DNA of 64,000 bases, taken from positions 585,474-649,473 of the forward strand of contig CAVXLQ010000004.1 in NCBI GenBank assembly GCA_963762635.1. Reading direction: 5' to 3'. This document shows positions 27,322 to 36,774 of this stretch, in pieces; positions within the stretch are counted from its first letter, which is position 1, and every line of letters begins with the position of its first letter. Under the pieces are notes generated by a model. The model had not been told where the DNA came from. It saw nothing but the letters and a program-made list of their open reading frames with translations, and made no database searches. The position numbers and the translations under genes are program-made. This DNA is from Tenggerimyces sp963762635. GTDB taxonomy: Bacteria; Actinomycetota; Actinomycetes; Propionibacteriales; Actinopolymorphaceae.

Positions 27322-28511
27322 GAACTCACCTCTGGCAAAGGAAGGACGGCTTGGGTACGCCAGCCGTCGGCGTCCAACGGGCCGGCGGTCAACGTACCGC
27401 CGATGGCTTCGACTCGTTCGGTCAACCCCAGCAGGCCAAGCCCGCTTCGCGGCCGGTCGGTCCCGGCGAGAGTCGGCGCGTGGCCGGGTGAGCCGTCGTT
27501 CGAGACCGTGACTGTCAAGGCGGCCTTGTCGGCGGCGATCGCGACGGCGACGGACCGAGCGGACGGCGCGTGCCGGCGTACGTTCGTCAACGCCTCCACG
27601 ACGACCCGGTAGGCCGTCGTGTTGACCTCGCGCGGAACGGCGTCGGCCAAGCCGTCGGGAAGCGAGAGCGACACGGCGGCCGATCCGCTCGCCCCGAACC
27701 GCGACACCACCTCGGGCAGCTCGGCCAAACCCTGCGCCGGCGAACGGGAAGACAGGTCCGAGGCGTCGTGCAGCATGTGCACGGTCCGGTCCATCGCGTC
27801 CAACGCCTGCAGTCCGGCGTCCTCGATCCGCTTCAGCGCGGCCAGTGCCTCGTCGGGGTTCTGGGCGAGGATCACCTGCGCAGCCTGGGCCTGGACGACG
27901 ATCCCGCTCACGTCGTGGGCCACGAAGTCGTGCAGGTCGCGCGCGAGGTCCATCCGCTGCGCGCGTCGGGCGGTGTCGACGGCCCGTTCGCGCTTCTCGT
28001 CCAGCCAACGGATGTACAGGCCGATCCCCGCCGCGCCCACCGAGCCGAGCCCCCAGAAGCCGATGATGCCGACGAACTCCAACGGGCTGGCCGGGATCAC
28101 CGAGCGGAGCAGGATCGCCGCCTGCGCGAGGGCCGCCGCGCCGCCGGCCATGACGGCGACCGGGATGGTCGCCGAGCGCGCGCACCAGGCGATCAACGCC
28201 AGCAGGGCAGCCGTCTCGACCAGCATGAGGAAACCGAGGACCGTCTCGGTGTTCTCGATCGCCGGGCGCCGCTCGAGGGCGGTGAACACCGTTGCCGAGA
28301 ACGACAACACCGCTGCGACTCCCGTGACGACCGGCACCCGGGAGCGCGTGTGCGGCCAGGAGATCGCGAGCGCGAGCCACCCGCCGCCAGCGACGGCGGT
28401 GGCGACGGGGAACGGTGAGCCGACGGCGAACGCGAACCACACGCCCCCGAGCACGACGACCGCCCCCGCGGCGACGCCGAGCCACACCCGTCTCGATTGA
28501 CCCACGGTCAC
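27318..28511 (-). CDS. Sensor histidine kinase (HisKA_3 family)
   Basis: A 397-residue membrane kinase. About five to six hydrophobic segments fill the first 170 residues; the dimerisation and phosphoacceptor helix follows with the histidine in DLARDLHDFVAHDVSG. The ATP-binding domain includes the N-box region VVVEALTNVRRHAP and the glycine box GLGLLGLTERVEAIGG. It is the partner of the response regulator downstream, with which it shares a four-base overlap. Confidence 0.93.
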   Translation of the reverse strand: MTVGQSRRVWLGVAAGAVVVLGGVWFAFAVGSPFPVATAVAGGGWLALAISWPHTRSRVPVVTGVAAVLSFSATVFTALERRPAIENTETVLGFLMLVETAALLALIAWCARSATIPVAVMAGGAAALAQAAILLRSVIPASPLEFVGIIGFWGLGSVGAAGIGLYIRWLDEKRERAVDTARRAQRMDLARDLHDFVAHDVSGIVVQAQAAQVILAQNPDEALAALKRIEDAGLQALDAMDRTVHMLHDASDLSSRSPAQGLAELPEVVSRFGASGSAAVSLSLPDGLADAVPREVNTTAYRVVVEALTNVRRHAPSARSVAVAIAADKAALTVTVSNDGSPGHAPTLAGTDRPRSGLGLLGLTERVEAIGGTLTAGPLDADGWRTQAVLPLPEVSS

Positions 28512-28562
28512 TCAGCCTAGTTCGATCCCCGCCCACCCGGCCTCAGCCGAACGGCAGATCCG

Positions 28563-29189
28563 TCACCGGGGCGGGAAGGCGGCCCTCAGGAACTCGGGCG
28601 TACGCGCCAGCAGCCGCACGTACAAGCTCCGCTCCCACGGCACGCCCGGCTCGTTCGCGAGGTACTGGCTCGACACCCCGGCCATCGCCACCGCCACGAT
28701 CCCCATCGCCTCCTGGGACGCGCCGCCCGGTCCGAGCTCGCCCTGACGGACTGCCCGCCGGAGGGCCGTACGGAACAGCTCGACCATCTGCTTGCTCGGC
28801 TCGAACGCCTCCTCGCTCGGCTCGAAGCCGGGGATCGGCCGCCAGAACAGCAGCTGAGCTAGGGGCAGGTTCGCCATCGCCCAGCGCATCCCCGCCTCCT
28901 GCGCGGCGACGACAGCGGCCAGCCCGGACTCGACGCCCTCCACCGCGGCGGACATCGCCCGAAGGTGGTCGCGCTGGCCGCGGGCGAACAGCTCGTCGTA
29001 GATCGCGTGCAGCGACGGGAAGTACTTGTACAGCGACGGCGGCTGGACGCCGATCCGGCGCGCCACCTCGCTCAACGCGAGCCCACCCACGCCGCGCTCG
29101 GTCATCAACGACACCGAGACCTCGAGGATCTCCTCGATCGTCTGCCGCCGCCGAAGACCACGCCGATCCGTTCCCGCCTCGACTGTCAT
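28563..29189 (-). CDS. TetR family transcriptional regulator
   Basis: A regulator of about 208 residues. The helix-turn-helix is seen as LSEVARRIGVQPPSLYKYFP. The C-terminal part resembles WHG-type TetR domains (MANLPLAQLLFWRPIPGFEP). The ATG at 29189 is preferred; an in-frame GTG six bases upstream is an alternative and neither has a clear RBS. It is divergent from an SRPBCC protein gene with a palindrome between them, so it likely controls that gene and itself. Confidence 0.9.
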   Translation of the reverse strand: MTVEAGTDRRGLRRRQTIEEILEVSVSLMTERGVGGLALSEVARRIGVQPPSLYKYFPSLHAIYDELFARGQRDHLRAMSAAVEGVESGLAAVVAAQEAGMRWAMANLPLAQLLFWRPIPGFEPSEEAFEPSKQMVELFRTALRRAVRQGELGPGGASQEAMGIVAVAMAGVSSQYLANEPGVPWERSLYVRLLARTPEFLRAAFPPR

Positions 29190-29213
29190 GAGCACATGCT
29201 ACATTGACAAGCA

Positions 29214-29240
29214 ATAGCTAATGGTCTTAGCTTTAGCTAT
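29214..29240. promoter_or_regulatory. Candidate TetR operator overlapping a promoter
   Basis: Perfect eight-base arms ATAGCTAA and TTAGCTAT enclose an 11-base spacer. A TTGACA hexamer (29204-29209) sits just upstream in the orientation of the SRPBCC gene, so a bound regulator would cover the promoter. Confidence 0.5.
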
Positions 29241-29268
29241 CACTAGAAAGTAGCGACGGGGAGAAGCC

Positions 29269-29787
29269 ATGCAGACGCTCGACACCGACCAGGTCACCCG
29301 CCGGATCGCCGCGACACCCGAAGCGCTGTACGCGATCGTGTCCGACGTCACGCGGACGCCCGAGCTCAGCCCGGAGATCCTGCGGGCCGAGTGGACCACC
29401 GGCGGGCGCGCGGTCGTCGGCGCGAGGTTCCGGGCGACGAACAAGGTGAGCTGCGGCCCGAGCTGGACGAACGAGCCGGAGGTCCTCGTGGCCGATCCCG
29501 GGCGCGAGTTCACCTTCATCCGCCGGGAGAAGACCGCCGGCCACGTGGTCTGGCGCTACCAGTTCGAGCCCGTCGACGGCGGCACGGAGGTGACCGAGTC
29601 GTACGAGGTGACCAAGCCCATCCCGTGGTTCGGCTGGGTCATCATCACCTACGTGTTTGGCGGCAAGGACCGCCGAGCAGATCTCCGCGCCGGCATGGAG
29701 GAGACCCTGCGAAGGCTGGAAGAGGTCGGCACACTGGGCCCATGCCGCGAACCAGCAGCAAGGCGGGACAGTTCAGCGAGTCGATGA
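29269..29787 (+). CDS. SRPBCC (START-like) family protein
   Basis: A 172-residue lipid- or ligand-binding fold protein of the polyketide cyclase/START superfamily. It begins VTRRIAATPEALYAIVSDV, has VGARFRATNK and EFTFIRREK strands, and a long C-terminal helix (LRAGMEETLRRLEEVG). RBS GGGGAGAAG precedes the ATG. The last 46 bases overlap the aminotransferase gene if that gene starts at 29742. Regulation by the divergent TetR protein is likely. Confidence 0.86.
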   Translation: MQTLDTDQVTRRIAATPEALYAIVSDVTRTPELSPEILRAEWTTGGRAVVGARFRATNKVSCGPSWTNEPEVLVADPGREFTFIRREKTAGHVVWRYQFEPVDGGTEVTESYEVTKPIPWFGWVIITYVFGGKDRRADLRAGMEETLRRLEEVGTLGPCREPAARRDSSASR

Positions 29788-30914
29788 TTCGGGAGACCTT
29801 TCGGCTGGCTGCCCAGTACGGCGCGATCAACCTGGGTCAGGGGTATCCGGACTTTCCGTGTCCGCCCGAGCTCAAAGAGGCGGCCAAGCGCGCCATCGAC
29901 CGGGACCTGAACCAGTACCCCATGACGTACGGCATGCCCGAGCTCCGCCACGCCATCGCCAGGAAGACCGCGAGGACGTACGAGGGCTGGCAGATCGACC
30001 CGGAGGAAGAGCTGTGCGTCACCTGCGGCGCGACTGAGGCGCTGGTCGCTGTCACGTTCGCGCTGCTGGATCCGGGCGACGAGGTCGTGCTCTTCGAGCC
30101 CTGGTACGAGAACTACCAACCGAACGCCATCCTCGCCGGCGCGACGCCGAGACTCGTCCAGCTGCGCGAGCCCGACTGGCAGTTCGACGAGCAGGAGCTC
30201 CGAAACGCGTTCGGTCCACGGACCAAGGCGATCGTCATCTGCCACCCGAACAACCCGACCGGCAAGGTCTACAGCAACGAAGAGCTCGAGCTCATCGCCG
30301 AGCTGTGCCAGCAGTGGGACGTCACGCTCGTCGTCGACTCCATCTACGAGCACATCCACTACCTCGGCAAAGGCGGCTACCTCCCGCCCGCACGCGTGGC
30401 AGGCCTCGAGGACCGCACGATCACCGTCAACGCGATGTCGAAGACGTACGCGGTCACGGGCTGGCGGGTCGGCTGGACGGTCGCGCCCAGGGAACTGACC
30501 CAGGCGATCCGCAAGGTGCACGACTTCCTCACGATCGCCGCGCCCGCACCGCTGCAGGCGGCCGGCGTCACGGCCCTCGAGCTGCCCAGCACGTACTACG
30601 ACGACCTCGCCACCAAGTACCGAGAACGCCGCGACCTCCTCTGCGACGCACTGGAAGACATCGGCTTCGAGCTCAGGCGCCCCGACGGCTCGTACTACGT
30701 CCTGACCGACACGAGACAGCTCGACAAAGAACGCGACGGCGCGGCCTTCGCAAGACGGCTGATCACCGAGATCGGCGTCTCCTGCGTCCCCGCCGCGACC
30801 TTCTGGCGCCCCGAACACCAGGAGGCAGGCAGGAGCAAGGTGCGCTTCGCGTTCCCGAAGAAGCCGGAGACCCTGCGCGCCGCCGTGGAGCTACTGCGAA
30901 AGCTCAAAGGCTGA
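29742..30914 (+). CDS. Class I/II pyridoxal-phosphate aminotransferase
   Basis: A 390-residue PLP enzyme of the aspartate aminotransferase family (fold type I, kynurenine/methionine aminotransferase-like). It shows NLGQGYPDFPCP, CGATEALVA, the HPNNPTGKVYS substrate loop, the aspartate in VDSIYEHIHY, and the Schiff-base lysine in NAMSKTYAVTGWRVGW. The phosphate-binding arginine lies in KVRFAFPK. The ATG at 29742 keeps the usual GQFSESMIRE leader; an alternative ATG at 29784 would give an exact ATGA overlap with the upstream stop. The amino donor is unknown. Confidence 0.93.
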   Translation: MPRTSSKAGQFSESMIRETFRLAAQYGAINLGQGYPDFPCPPELKEAAKRAIDRDLNQYPMTYGMPELRHAIARKTARTYEGWQIDPEEELCVTCGATEALVAVTFALLDPGDEVVLFEPWYENYQPNAILAGATPRLVQLREPDWQFDEQELRNAFGPRTKAIVICHPNNPTGKVYSNEELELIAELCQQWDVTLVVDSIYEHIHYLGKGGYLPPARVAGLEDRTITVNAMSKTYAVTGWRVGWTVAPRELTQAIRKVHDFLTIAAPAPLQAAGVTALELPSTYYDDLATKYRERRDLLCDALEDIGFELRRPDGSYYVLTDTRQLDKERDGAAFARRLITEIGVSCVPAATFWRPEHQEAGRSKVRFAFPKKPETLRAAVELLRKLKG

Positions 30915-30959
30915 CACCGTACGATCTCCTGCGAAGACGTGCCCAGAAAGGATCTCGTC

Positions 30960-31598
30960 GTGACGCGCAAGCCTGGCCTCGCACTAGCCGCCATCGGTCT
31001 CGCCGCCGCACTCGGTCTCGCCGGCTGTGGCGGGCTCGGCGCCGCAGGGACGGCCGCGGAGGTCGGCGGCCAGACGATCACGGTCGAGTACGTGCAGAAG
31101 CAGGCCAAGGACATGGCCGAGCTGACCAAGCGCGAAAGCGCCGCCGACCTGAAGAACAACCAGCAGGCGGTCCTCGGCAACCTGGTCGGGCAGCAGCTCG
31201 TCGCCAGCGCGGCAACGGCCGCCGACCTCGAGGTGACCGACGCCGACGTCAGCAAGCTCGTCGCCGACCTGAAGAAGCAGACCGAGCAGATCCTGCAGAG
31301 CGGTGGCACGCCCCCACCGCCGGACATGCTCGAGGGGTACGCGCGGTACGTGCTGTTGCTGGACAAGCTCGCGGCCAAGCTGCTCGGCAAGGAGCTCAAC
31401 CCCGACTCCCAGGCCGACCAGGAGAAGGCGCAGCAGCTCCTCGCCACCGAGATCGGCAAGACCGCGAAGCGGGTCGGGGTGAAGGTCAACCCGCGCTTCG
31501 GCAAGTGGAACGGCACCTCGATCACGCCCGAGGGCGGCGACCTCGTCAAGGTGACACCTCCGGAGGGGGCGGCGCCAGAGGCGCCCGCGGGGTCGTGA
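30960..31598 (+). CDS. SurA N-terminal domain lipoprotein
   Basis: A 212-residue exported lipoprotein with lipobox LGLAGC about residue 20. The mature part resembles the SurA/PpiC N-terminal chaperone module: helical, with LGNLVGQQLVASAATAADLEVT as a typical segment, but no PPIase domain follows. The GTG at 30960 has AAAGGA upstream. Its stop overlaps the mazG start (GTGA). The same gene pair order is common in streptomycete-like Actinobacteria. A periplasmic-side folding or quality-control role is inferred. Confidence 0.84.
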   Translation: MTRKPGLALAAIGLAAALGLAGCGGLGAAGTAAEVGGQTITVEYVQKQAKDMAELTKRESAADLKNNQQAVLGNLVGQQLVASAATAADLEVTDADVSKLVADLKKQTEQILQSGGTPPPPDMLEGYARYVLLLDKLAAKLLGKELNPDSQADQEKAQQLLATEIGKTAKRVGVKVNPRFGKWNGTSITPEGGDLVKVTPPEGAAPEAPAGS

Positions 31599-32572
31599 CC
31601 GCGGGCCGAGTCGTCCTGCTGCTCACCTCGCCGCGAGTAGCTCCTGGACTGCTCGGCTGGCCCGCTTGGGAGGCCCTCCGCACGGCGAACGTCGTGTGGA
31701 CGCCTGATCCCGAGCATCCCCAGCTCCCGTACGTCGCGCAGGCCGGCGTCACCGTCGCGCCAGTCGAACAAGCGAGTACGGCGGAGTGGGCGCATGCGCT
31801 GATCGCCGAAGCCCGCAAGGGCGCGAGCGTCGTCTGGCTGGCGAGCGAGGCCGGCGACCCCGGCCTCGCCGAGTCCCTCGCCAACCAGCTCGCACTGGAG
31901 GTCGAGGACCTCCCGAGCCTGGAGGTCGTGCCGGCCTCGTACGACCTGCCCGGCGCCCGCATGCTCGACCTCGTCGACGTCATGGACCAGCTGCGCAACC
32001 GCTGCCCGTGGGTCCAGTCGCAGACCCATCGCACGCTGGTGAAGTACCTCGTCGAGGAGGCGTACGAGACCGTCGAGGCGCTCGAGACCGGCGACGAGGC
32101 GCACGTACGGGAGGAGCTCGGCGACCTGCTGTTCCAGGTCGTCTTCCACTCCAGGCTCGCCGAAGAGCACGACGAGCCGTTCTCCCTCGACGACGTCGCC
32201 GGCGACCTGGTGGCGAAGCTGATCCGCCGCAACCCGCATGTGTTCGGCGACGCGACGACGACCGACGTCGCCGAGATCGAGTCCGCCTGGGACCAGCTGA
32301 AGGCCGAGGAGAAGCAGCGGGCCTCGGCGGTCGAGGGCGTCCCGTTGGCGCTGCCCGCGCTGACGTTGGCCGAGAAGGTGCTCGGACGGGTCGCCCGCAC
32401 CGGCCTCGAGGTGAGAACGGGCGAGGCCGCGAGCGCGGAGGACGCGCTCGGCAAGGACCTGTTCGCGCTGGTCAGGACGGCTCGGGAGAGCGATCTCGAC
32501 CCCGAGCAAGCGCTGCGCGACGAGATCCGCCGCTACCTCGCTGCCGTCCGTATCGCCGAGGGTAATCGCTAG
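31595..32572 (+). CDS. mazG: Nucleoside triphosphate pyrophosphohydrolase MazG
   Basis: A 325-residue hydrolase that converts (d)NTPs to (d)NMPs and pyrophosphate, cleaning the nucleotide pool. The C-terminal two thirds hold the MazG domain: LRNRCPWVQSQTHRTLVKYL, then the metal-binding EEAYE and EELGDLLFQ motifs. The N-terminal 120 residues resemble the tetrapyrrole-methylase-like leader seen in actinobacterial MazG. The GTG start overlaps the previous stop by four bases. It belongs to the conserved mfd-mazG-eno neighbourhood. Confidence 0.94.
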   Translation: MTAGRVVLLLTSPRVAPGLLGWPAWEALRTANVVWTPDPEHPQLPYVAQAGVTVAPVEQASTAEWAHALIAEARKGASVVWLASEAGDPGLAESLANQLALEVEDLPSLEVVPASYDLPGARMLDLVDVMDQLRNRCPWVQSQTHRTLVKYLVEEAYETVEALETGDEAHVREELGDLLFQVVFHSRLAEEHDEPFSLDDVAGDLVAKLIRRNPHVFGDATTTDVAEIESAWDQLKAEEKQRASAVEGVPLALPALTLAEKVLGRVARTGLEVRTGEAASAEDALGKDLFALVRTARESDLDPEQALRDEIRRYLAAVRIAEGNR

Positions 32573-32707
32573 AAAACGGCCAAAACGGCGGGCCACCGTC
32601 TGTACCCGAACGAAACCGTGCTAGAACATGCGCATTCAGTTACGCCCTCGCAACTCCATGTAACCGCGCTGGTTCCCGCGCGCACCCACTTGTTCGGAGA
32701 GCGTTCC

Positions 32708-35700
32708 GTGTCATCTTTCACCCCGCTGTCCCGTCGTTCGCTCCGGGTCGGCGCAGCCTTCGCCGTGATCGCCGCCGTGGGTTTCGCCGGCGTCGCTCCG
32801 GCGAACGCCCTCACGCAAGCCATCACCCCGGCCAAGCCCAAGGCGGCCGCCCCTGCCGACCCGAAGGTCCTCTTCACCGAGGACTTCGAGAACACCGGCA
32901 CCGAGCCGGTCCGCCTCGACGCGTACGAGGGCAAGACCCACACCTATTCGGCCGACCCGGCCTGGCTGAAGGGGTGCAACGGCTGGGTCGCGTCCTGGCA
33001 GGCGCCGGCCGACGCCGCCACGCCGATCGCCGACTGCAACGGCGCGAACTGGTGGACGTTCTCGCGCGGCCTGTCGTACTCCCTCGGCGCCCTGCACGGC
33101 AGCGCCGAGACCAACCACGGCGTGTCCGCCTACACCTCCGGGGACCCGGGCGCGGACAAGGTGCAGTTCGAGACCGAGCAACCGGTCGCGCTGCCGACCA
33201 AGGGCCGGTACGTCACGTTCTCCGTCGACGCCGCGGAGAACAGCTGCTTCGCCAACCACGCGCAGCTGAAGTTCTACCTGCTCGACGGTGGCAACGCGAT
33301 CCCCACGTTCACCACGCCGATCAACCCGTGCACCGACCCGAACGCGCAGATCGTGCCGAGCCCGGCGAACACCGCCACCTCGGGCACGTCCGCCACCCGC
33401 GCGGGCACGTACGCCGGCAACAAGGCCGTGCTCTTCGACGGCGACCAGCTCGGCATCCGGCTGGTGAACGGCCAGGCGAGCGGGGGCGGCAACGACGCGG
33501 CGTTCGACAACATCCGCGTGCTCGACGTGACGCCGAAGCTGTCGAAGGCGTTCGCCCCAGCGACGGTCGCCGTCGGCGAGGTCTCGCGGCTGACGTTCAC
33601 GATCACGAACACCTCCGAGCTCGCCGAGAAGGCCGGCTGGACGTTCACCGACTCGCTGCCCGACGGCCTCGAGATCCCTGGGGATGGCGGCTTCTCGTCC
33701 AGCTGCGTTCCCTTCTCCTTCCACGTGGACAACGTCGAGGACACCTGGACGGTGAACGGCAGGCTCGCAGCCGGTCAGGCGTCCTGCGAGGCGTCGGTGA
33801 ACGTCGTCTCGTCCAAGGCCGGAACGTACGAGAACTGCGCCGAGAACGTGAAGGCCACCGGCCTCGACGCGCCCGAGTGCGCCACGCTCGAGGTCGTCGC
33901 GCCGCCGACGTTCCCGTGCGAGGTCTCGACCACGTACCTCTCGCAGGGCATCCCGACCGGTCTGAAGGCGCAGGCGTACAACGCTGGTGGATCGGAGTTC
34001 GTGCCGGTCGGTCCGGCGAGCGACTGGCAGTACAACGCGATCGGGTTCAACCCCAAGGACGGCTACATCTACGGCATGGGCGTCGGGTCCAACCCCGCCA
34101 ACCCCACCGGGCAGGTGTTGCGCGTCGACGCGACCGGCAAGGTCACGAGCCTCGGCGCGCCCCAGGGCGACGCCGATCTCGCGACCAACGGCAGCATCGT
34201 CGGCGCGTTCGACGACGACGGCACGTACTACACGATCGTCGCCGGCCACCTGTCGAAGGTGGACGTGACCACGAGCCCGGCGACGGCTCAGGTGGTCGGC
34301 CCGGTGGCGAACTGGGCGCCGGCCGACTTCGCGTACGCCGACGGCTTCTTCTGGGGCCAGTCGAGAGTGGGCACCGTGACCATGCTCTACCGGCTGAACC
34401 CGGCCGACGCGAGCGTCGTGACGTTCACCTCGCCGGTGCAGAACGCCCGCGAGAACGGCCAGTACGGCGCGGCCTGGCGGTACGGGAACGGCAACCTCGG
34501 GTTCAGTGCGAACGTGACCGGCAACAACCACCAGATCGCGGTCGCCAACCCTGGTTCGGCGAACCCGACCTTCACGCTCGTCTCGACGGTGCCAGGGCCT
34601 GTTCCCGGGCAGAACAACAACGACGGCACCGGCTGCGTCAGCAAGCCCGCCGACCTGGCGATCGAGAAGTCCGGCCCGTCGACGGTCGACCCGTCCGGTG
34701 AGGTCCGCTGGACGCTGAAGGTGACGAACAACGGCGCCGGCATCGCCTCCGGCTTCACCGTCGTCGACCAGCTGCCGGCCGAGGTGACCGAGCTGTCGAC
34801 GCCGACGGACGGCGCGAAGATCGACGACCACCTGCTGACGTACAACGGTGGGCGGCTCGAGGTCGGTGACTCGGTCGAGATCGTGGTCGTCGGCAAGGCG
34901 CCGGCGACGTACGAGACCTGCTTCTCCAACAGCGCTTCGGTGACGGGCAACGAGAAGGACCCCCACCCGGACAACGACAAGGCGAGCGTGCGTACGTGCA
35001 CGGGCGGCGAGCCCGCGTACACGTTGACGAAGACCGCTTCCGCCGCGGACGGCGCTGCCGTCAAGGCGGGCGACAAGGTCGGGTACACGCTGACCGTCAC
35101 CAACACCGGCAAGGCCGACGTGACGCCGACCGTGACCGACGACCTGTCCGGCGCGCTCGACGACGCTTCGTACAACGGCGACGCGGCGGCTTCTGACGGC
35201 TCCGCGCCGTCGGTGTCGGGGACGACGCTCACCTGGTCGGGCAAGGTGCCGGTCGGTGGCAAGGTGACGATCACGTACACGGTGACCGTGAAGCCGACCG
35301 CCGAGCAGGGCGACCACGTGCTGAAGAACGCGGCGACCGGCGACGGCCCGATCGAGGACTGCCCGGCCAAGCCGTGCGCGACGACGACCAACCCGGTCGC
35401 GTCCTACACGCTAACGAAGACCGTCGACCCGGCGGACGGTACGGCGGTCGTGGAGGACCAGAAGATCACGTACACGCTGAAGGTCACCAACACCGGCGGC
35501 ACTGCGGTGACTCCGATGGTGACGGACGACCTGACCGGTGTGCTGGACGACGCGACGTACAACGGTGACGCGTCGGCGTCGGACGGCTCGGTGCCTTCGG
35601 TGACCGAGACGACGCTGACGTGGTCGGGTGCGGTGCCGGTGGGCGGAACGGTGACGATCACGTACTCGGTGACGGTCCTCGCGTTCGACGCGCAGGGCGA

Positions 35701-36706
35701 CCACACGCTCGCGAACGCGGCGAGCGGCGACGGGCCGATCGACGGGTGCGCGAACGCGCCGTGTGTGTCGACCGAGAACCCGTCGGGCGGCTACACGATC
35801 GCCAAGTCCGTCGACCCGGAGAACGGGACGGCGGTGTCGGCGGGCGACGTGCTGACGTACAAGGTCGAGGTGCAGAACGTCGGGGCGGCTCCGCTGACGC
35901 CGGTCGTGACCGACGACCTGTCCGACGTGCTGGACGACGCCACGTACAACGACGACGCGTCCTCGTCGTCCGGACCGGCGCCCACGATGTCGGGCTCGAC
36001 GCTGACCTGGTCCGGGCCGCTGGCGGTCGGCGAGACGGTGACGATCACGTACTCGGTGAAGGTCCTGGCGTTCTCCGACCAGGGCGACCACCTGCTGCGG
36101 AACGCGGCGAGCGGCTCCGGGCCGGTGTCGGGCTGCAAGGTGGGGCCGTGCGCGACGACCGAGAACTCCTCGGGCGGCTACACGCTGCGCAAGACCGTCG
36201 ACCCGTCCACCGGCGGATCGGTGGCGGACGGGCAGAAGGTCACGTACTCCGTCTTGGTCACCAACAAGGGCGCCGCGCCGGTCTCGCCGAACGTGACGGA
36301 CGACCTGTCCGGCGTGCTGGACGACGCCACGTACAACGGCGACGCCGCCGCGTCGGACGGCTCCGCGGTGGCGGTCTCGGGGTCGACGTTGACCTGGTCG
36401 GGCACGGTGCCGGCCGGCAAGACGGTGACGCTCACGTACTCGGTGACCGTGCTGTCGTACGACGACCAGCACGACCACCGGCTCGGGAACGTGGTGTCCG
36501 GTGACGGCCCGGTGCAGGGCTGCGAGGCGGGCAAGCCGTGCGCCCGTACGGACAACCCGGCCGCGTCGCCTCCGGTCGGAGCGCGCCTGCCCAAGACCGG
36601 CGCCGAGCTCCTGCTGGTCGGCGGCGGCGCCTCGCTGCTCCTGATCCTGGGTCTCCTCGGCCTGGTGGCAGCGACCCGCGCGGGCCGGATGCGTTCGAAC
36701 CGCTAG
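32708..36706 (+). CDS. LPxTG-anchored surface protein with DUF11-like repeats
   Basis: A 1332-residue cell-wall protein. A signal peptide spans residues 1-34 (cleavage after APANA). An N-terminal jelly-roll-like region follows, then a DUF11-like segment, a DUF6923-like propeller region (about 410-650), another DUF11 domain, and four tandem repeats of about 129 residues starting near 771, 899, 1028 and 1157, each opening like YTLTKTVDPADG. The C-terminus has the sortase signal LPKTG near 1294, a hydrophobic helix and a basic tail. The GTG at 32708 follows CGGAGAG. It probably acts as a stalk or adhesin. It interrupts the usual mazG-eno order. Confidence 0.9.
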   Translation: MSSFTPLSRRSLRVGAAFAVIAAVGFAGVAPANALTQAITPAKPKAAAPADPKVLFTEDFENTGTEPVRLDAYEGKTHTYSADPAWLKGCNGWVASWQAPADAATPIADCNGANWWTFSRGLSYSLGALHGSAETNHGVSAYTSGDPGADKVQFETEQPVALPTKGRYVTFSVDAAENSCFANHAQLKFYLLDGGNAIPTFTTPINPCTDPNAQIVPSPANTATSGTSATRAGTYAGNKAVLFDGDQLGIRLVNGQASGGGNDAAFDNIRVLDVTPKLSKAFAPATVAVGEVSRLTFTITNTSELAEKAGWTFTDSLPDGLEIPGDGGFSSSCVPFSFHVDNVEDTWTVNGRLAAGQASCEASVNVVSSKAGTYENCAENVKATGLDAPECATLEVVAPPTFPCEVSTTYLSQGIPTGLKAQAYNAGGSEFVPVGPASDWQYNAIGFNPKDGYIYGMGVGSNPANPTGQVLRVDATGKVTSLGAPQGDADLATNGSIVGAFDDDGTYYTIVAGHLSKVDVTTSPATAQVVGPVANWAPADFAYADGFFWGQSRVGTVTMLYRLNPADASVVTFTSPVQNARENGQYGAAWRYGNGNLGFSANVTGNNHQIAVANPGSANPTFTLVSTVPGPVPGQNNNDGTGCVSKPADLAIEKSGPSTVDPSGEVRWTLKVTNNGAGIASGFTVVDQLPAEVTELSTPTDGAKIDDHLLTYNGGRLEVGDSVEIVVVGKAPATYETCFSNSASVTGNEKDPHPDNDKASVRTCTGGEPAYTLTKTASAADGAAVKAGDKVGYTLTVTNTGKADVTPTVTDDLSGALDDASYNGDAAASDGSAPSVSGTTLTWSGKVPVGGKVTITYTVTVKPTAEQGDHVLKNAATGDGPIEDCPAKPCATTTNPVASYTLTKTVDPADGTAVVEDQKITYTLKVTNTGGTAVTPMVTDDLTGVLDDATYNGDASASDGSVPSVTETTLTWSGAVPVGGTVTITYSVTVLAFDAQGDHTLANAASGDGPIDGCANAPCVSTENPSGGYTIAKSVDPENGTAVSAGDVLTYKVEVQNVGAAPLTPVVTDDLSDVLDDATYNDDASSSSGPAPTMSGSTLTWSGPLAVGETVTITYSVKVLAFSDQGDHLLRNAASGSGPVSGCKVGPCATTENSSGGYTLRKTVDPSTGGSVADGQKVTYSVLVTNKGAAPVSPNVTDDLSGVLDDATYNGDAAASDGSAVAVSGSTLTWSGTVPAGKTVTLTYSVTVLSYDDQHDHRLGNVVSGDGPVQGCEAGKPCARTDNPAASPPVGARLPKTGAELLLVGGGASLLLILGLLGLVAATRAGRMRSNR

Positions 36707-36717
36707 CGGTAACCTGA

Positions 36718-36759
36718 CGAAGCCCGGCCCCGTGGTGACGATCGCGGGGCCGGGCTTCG
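36718..36759. terminator. Bidirectional rho-independent-like hairpin
   Basis: Near-perfect 14-15-bp GC-rich stem (CGAAGCCCGGCCCC with its complement) and a 12-base loop, 11 bases after the surface protein stop and just before the stop of the convergent MFS gene. There is no U-tract, as is common in high-GC Actinobacteria. Confidence 0.8.
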
Positions 36760-36774
36760 GCATGTTCGGGCCCC

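Noticed and set aside
32711..35317. A long antisense open frame opposite the surface protein
   Set aside because: No RBS or domain, composition typical of antisense to a high-GC gene.
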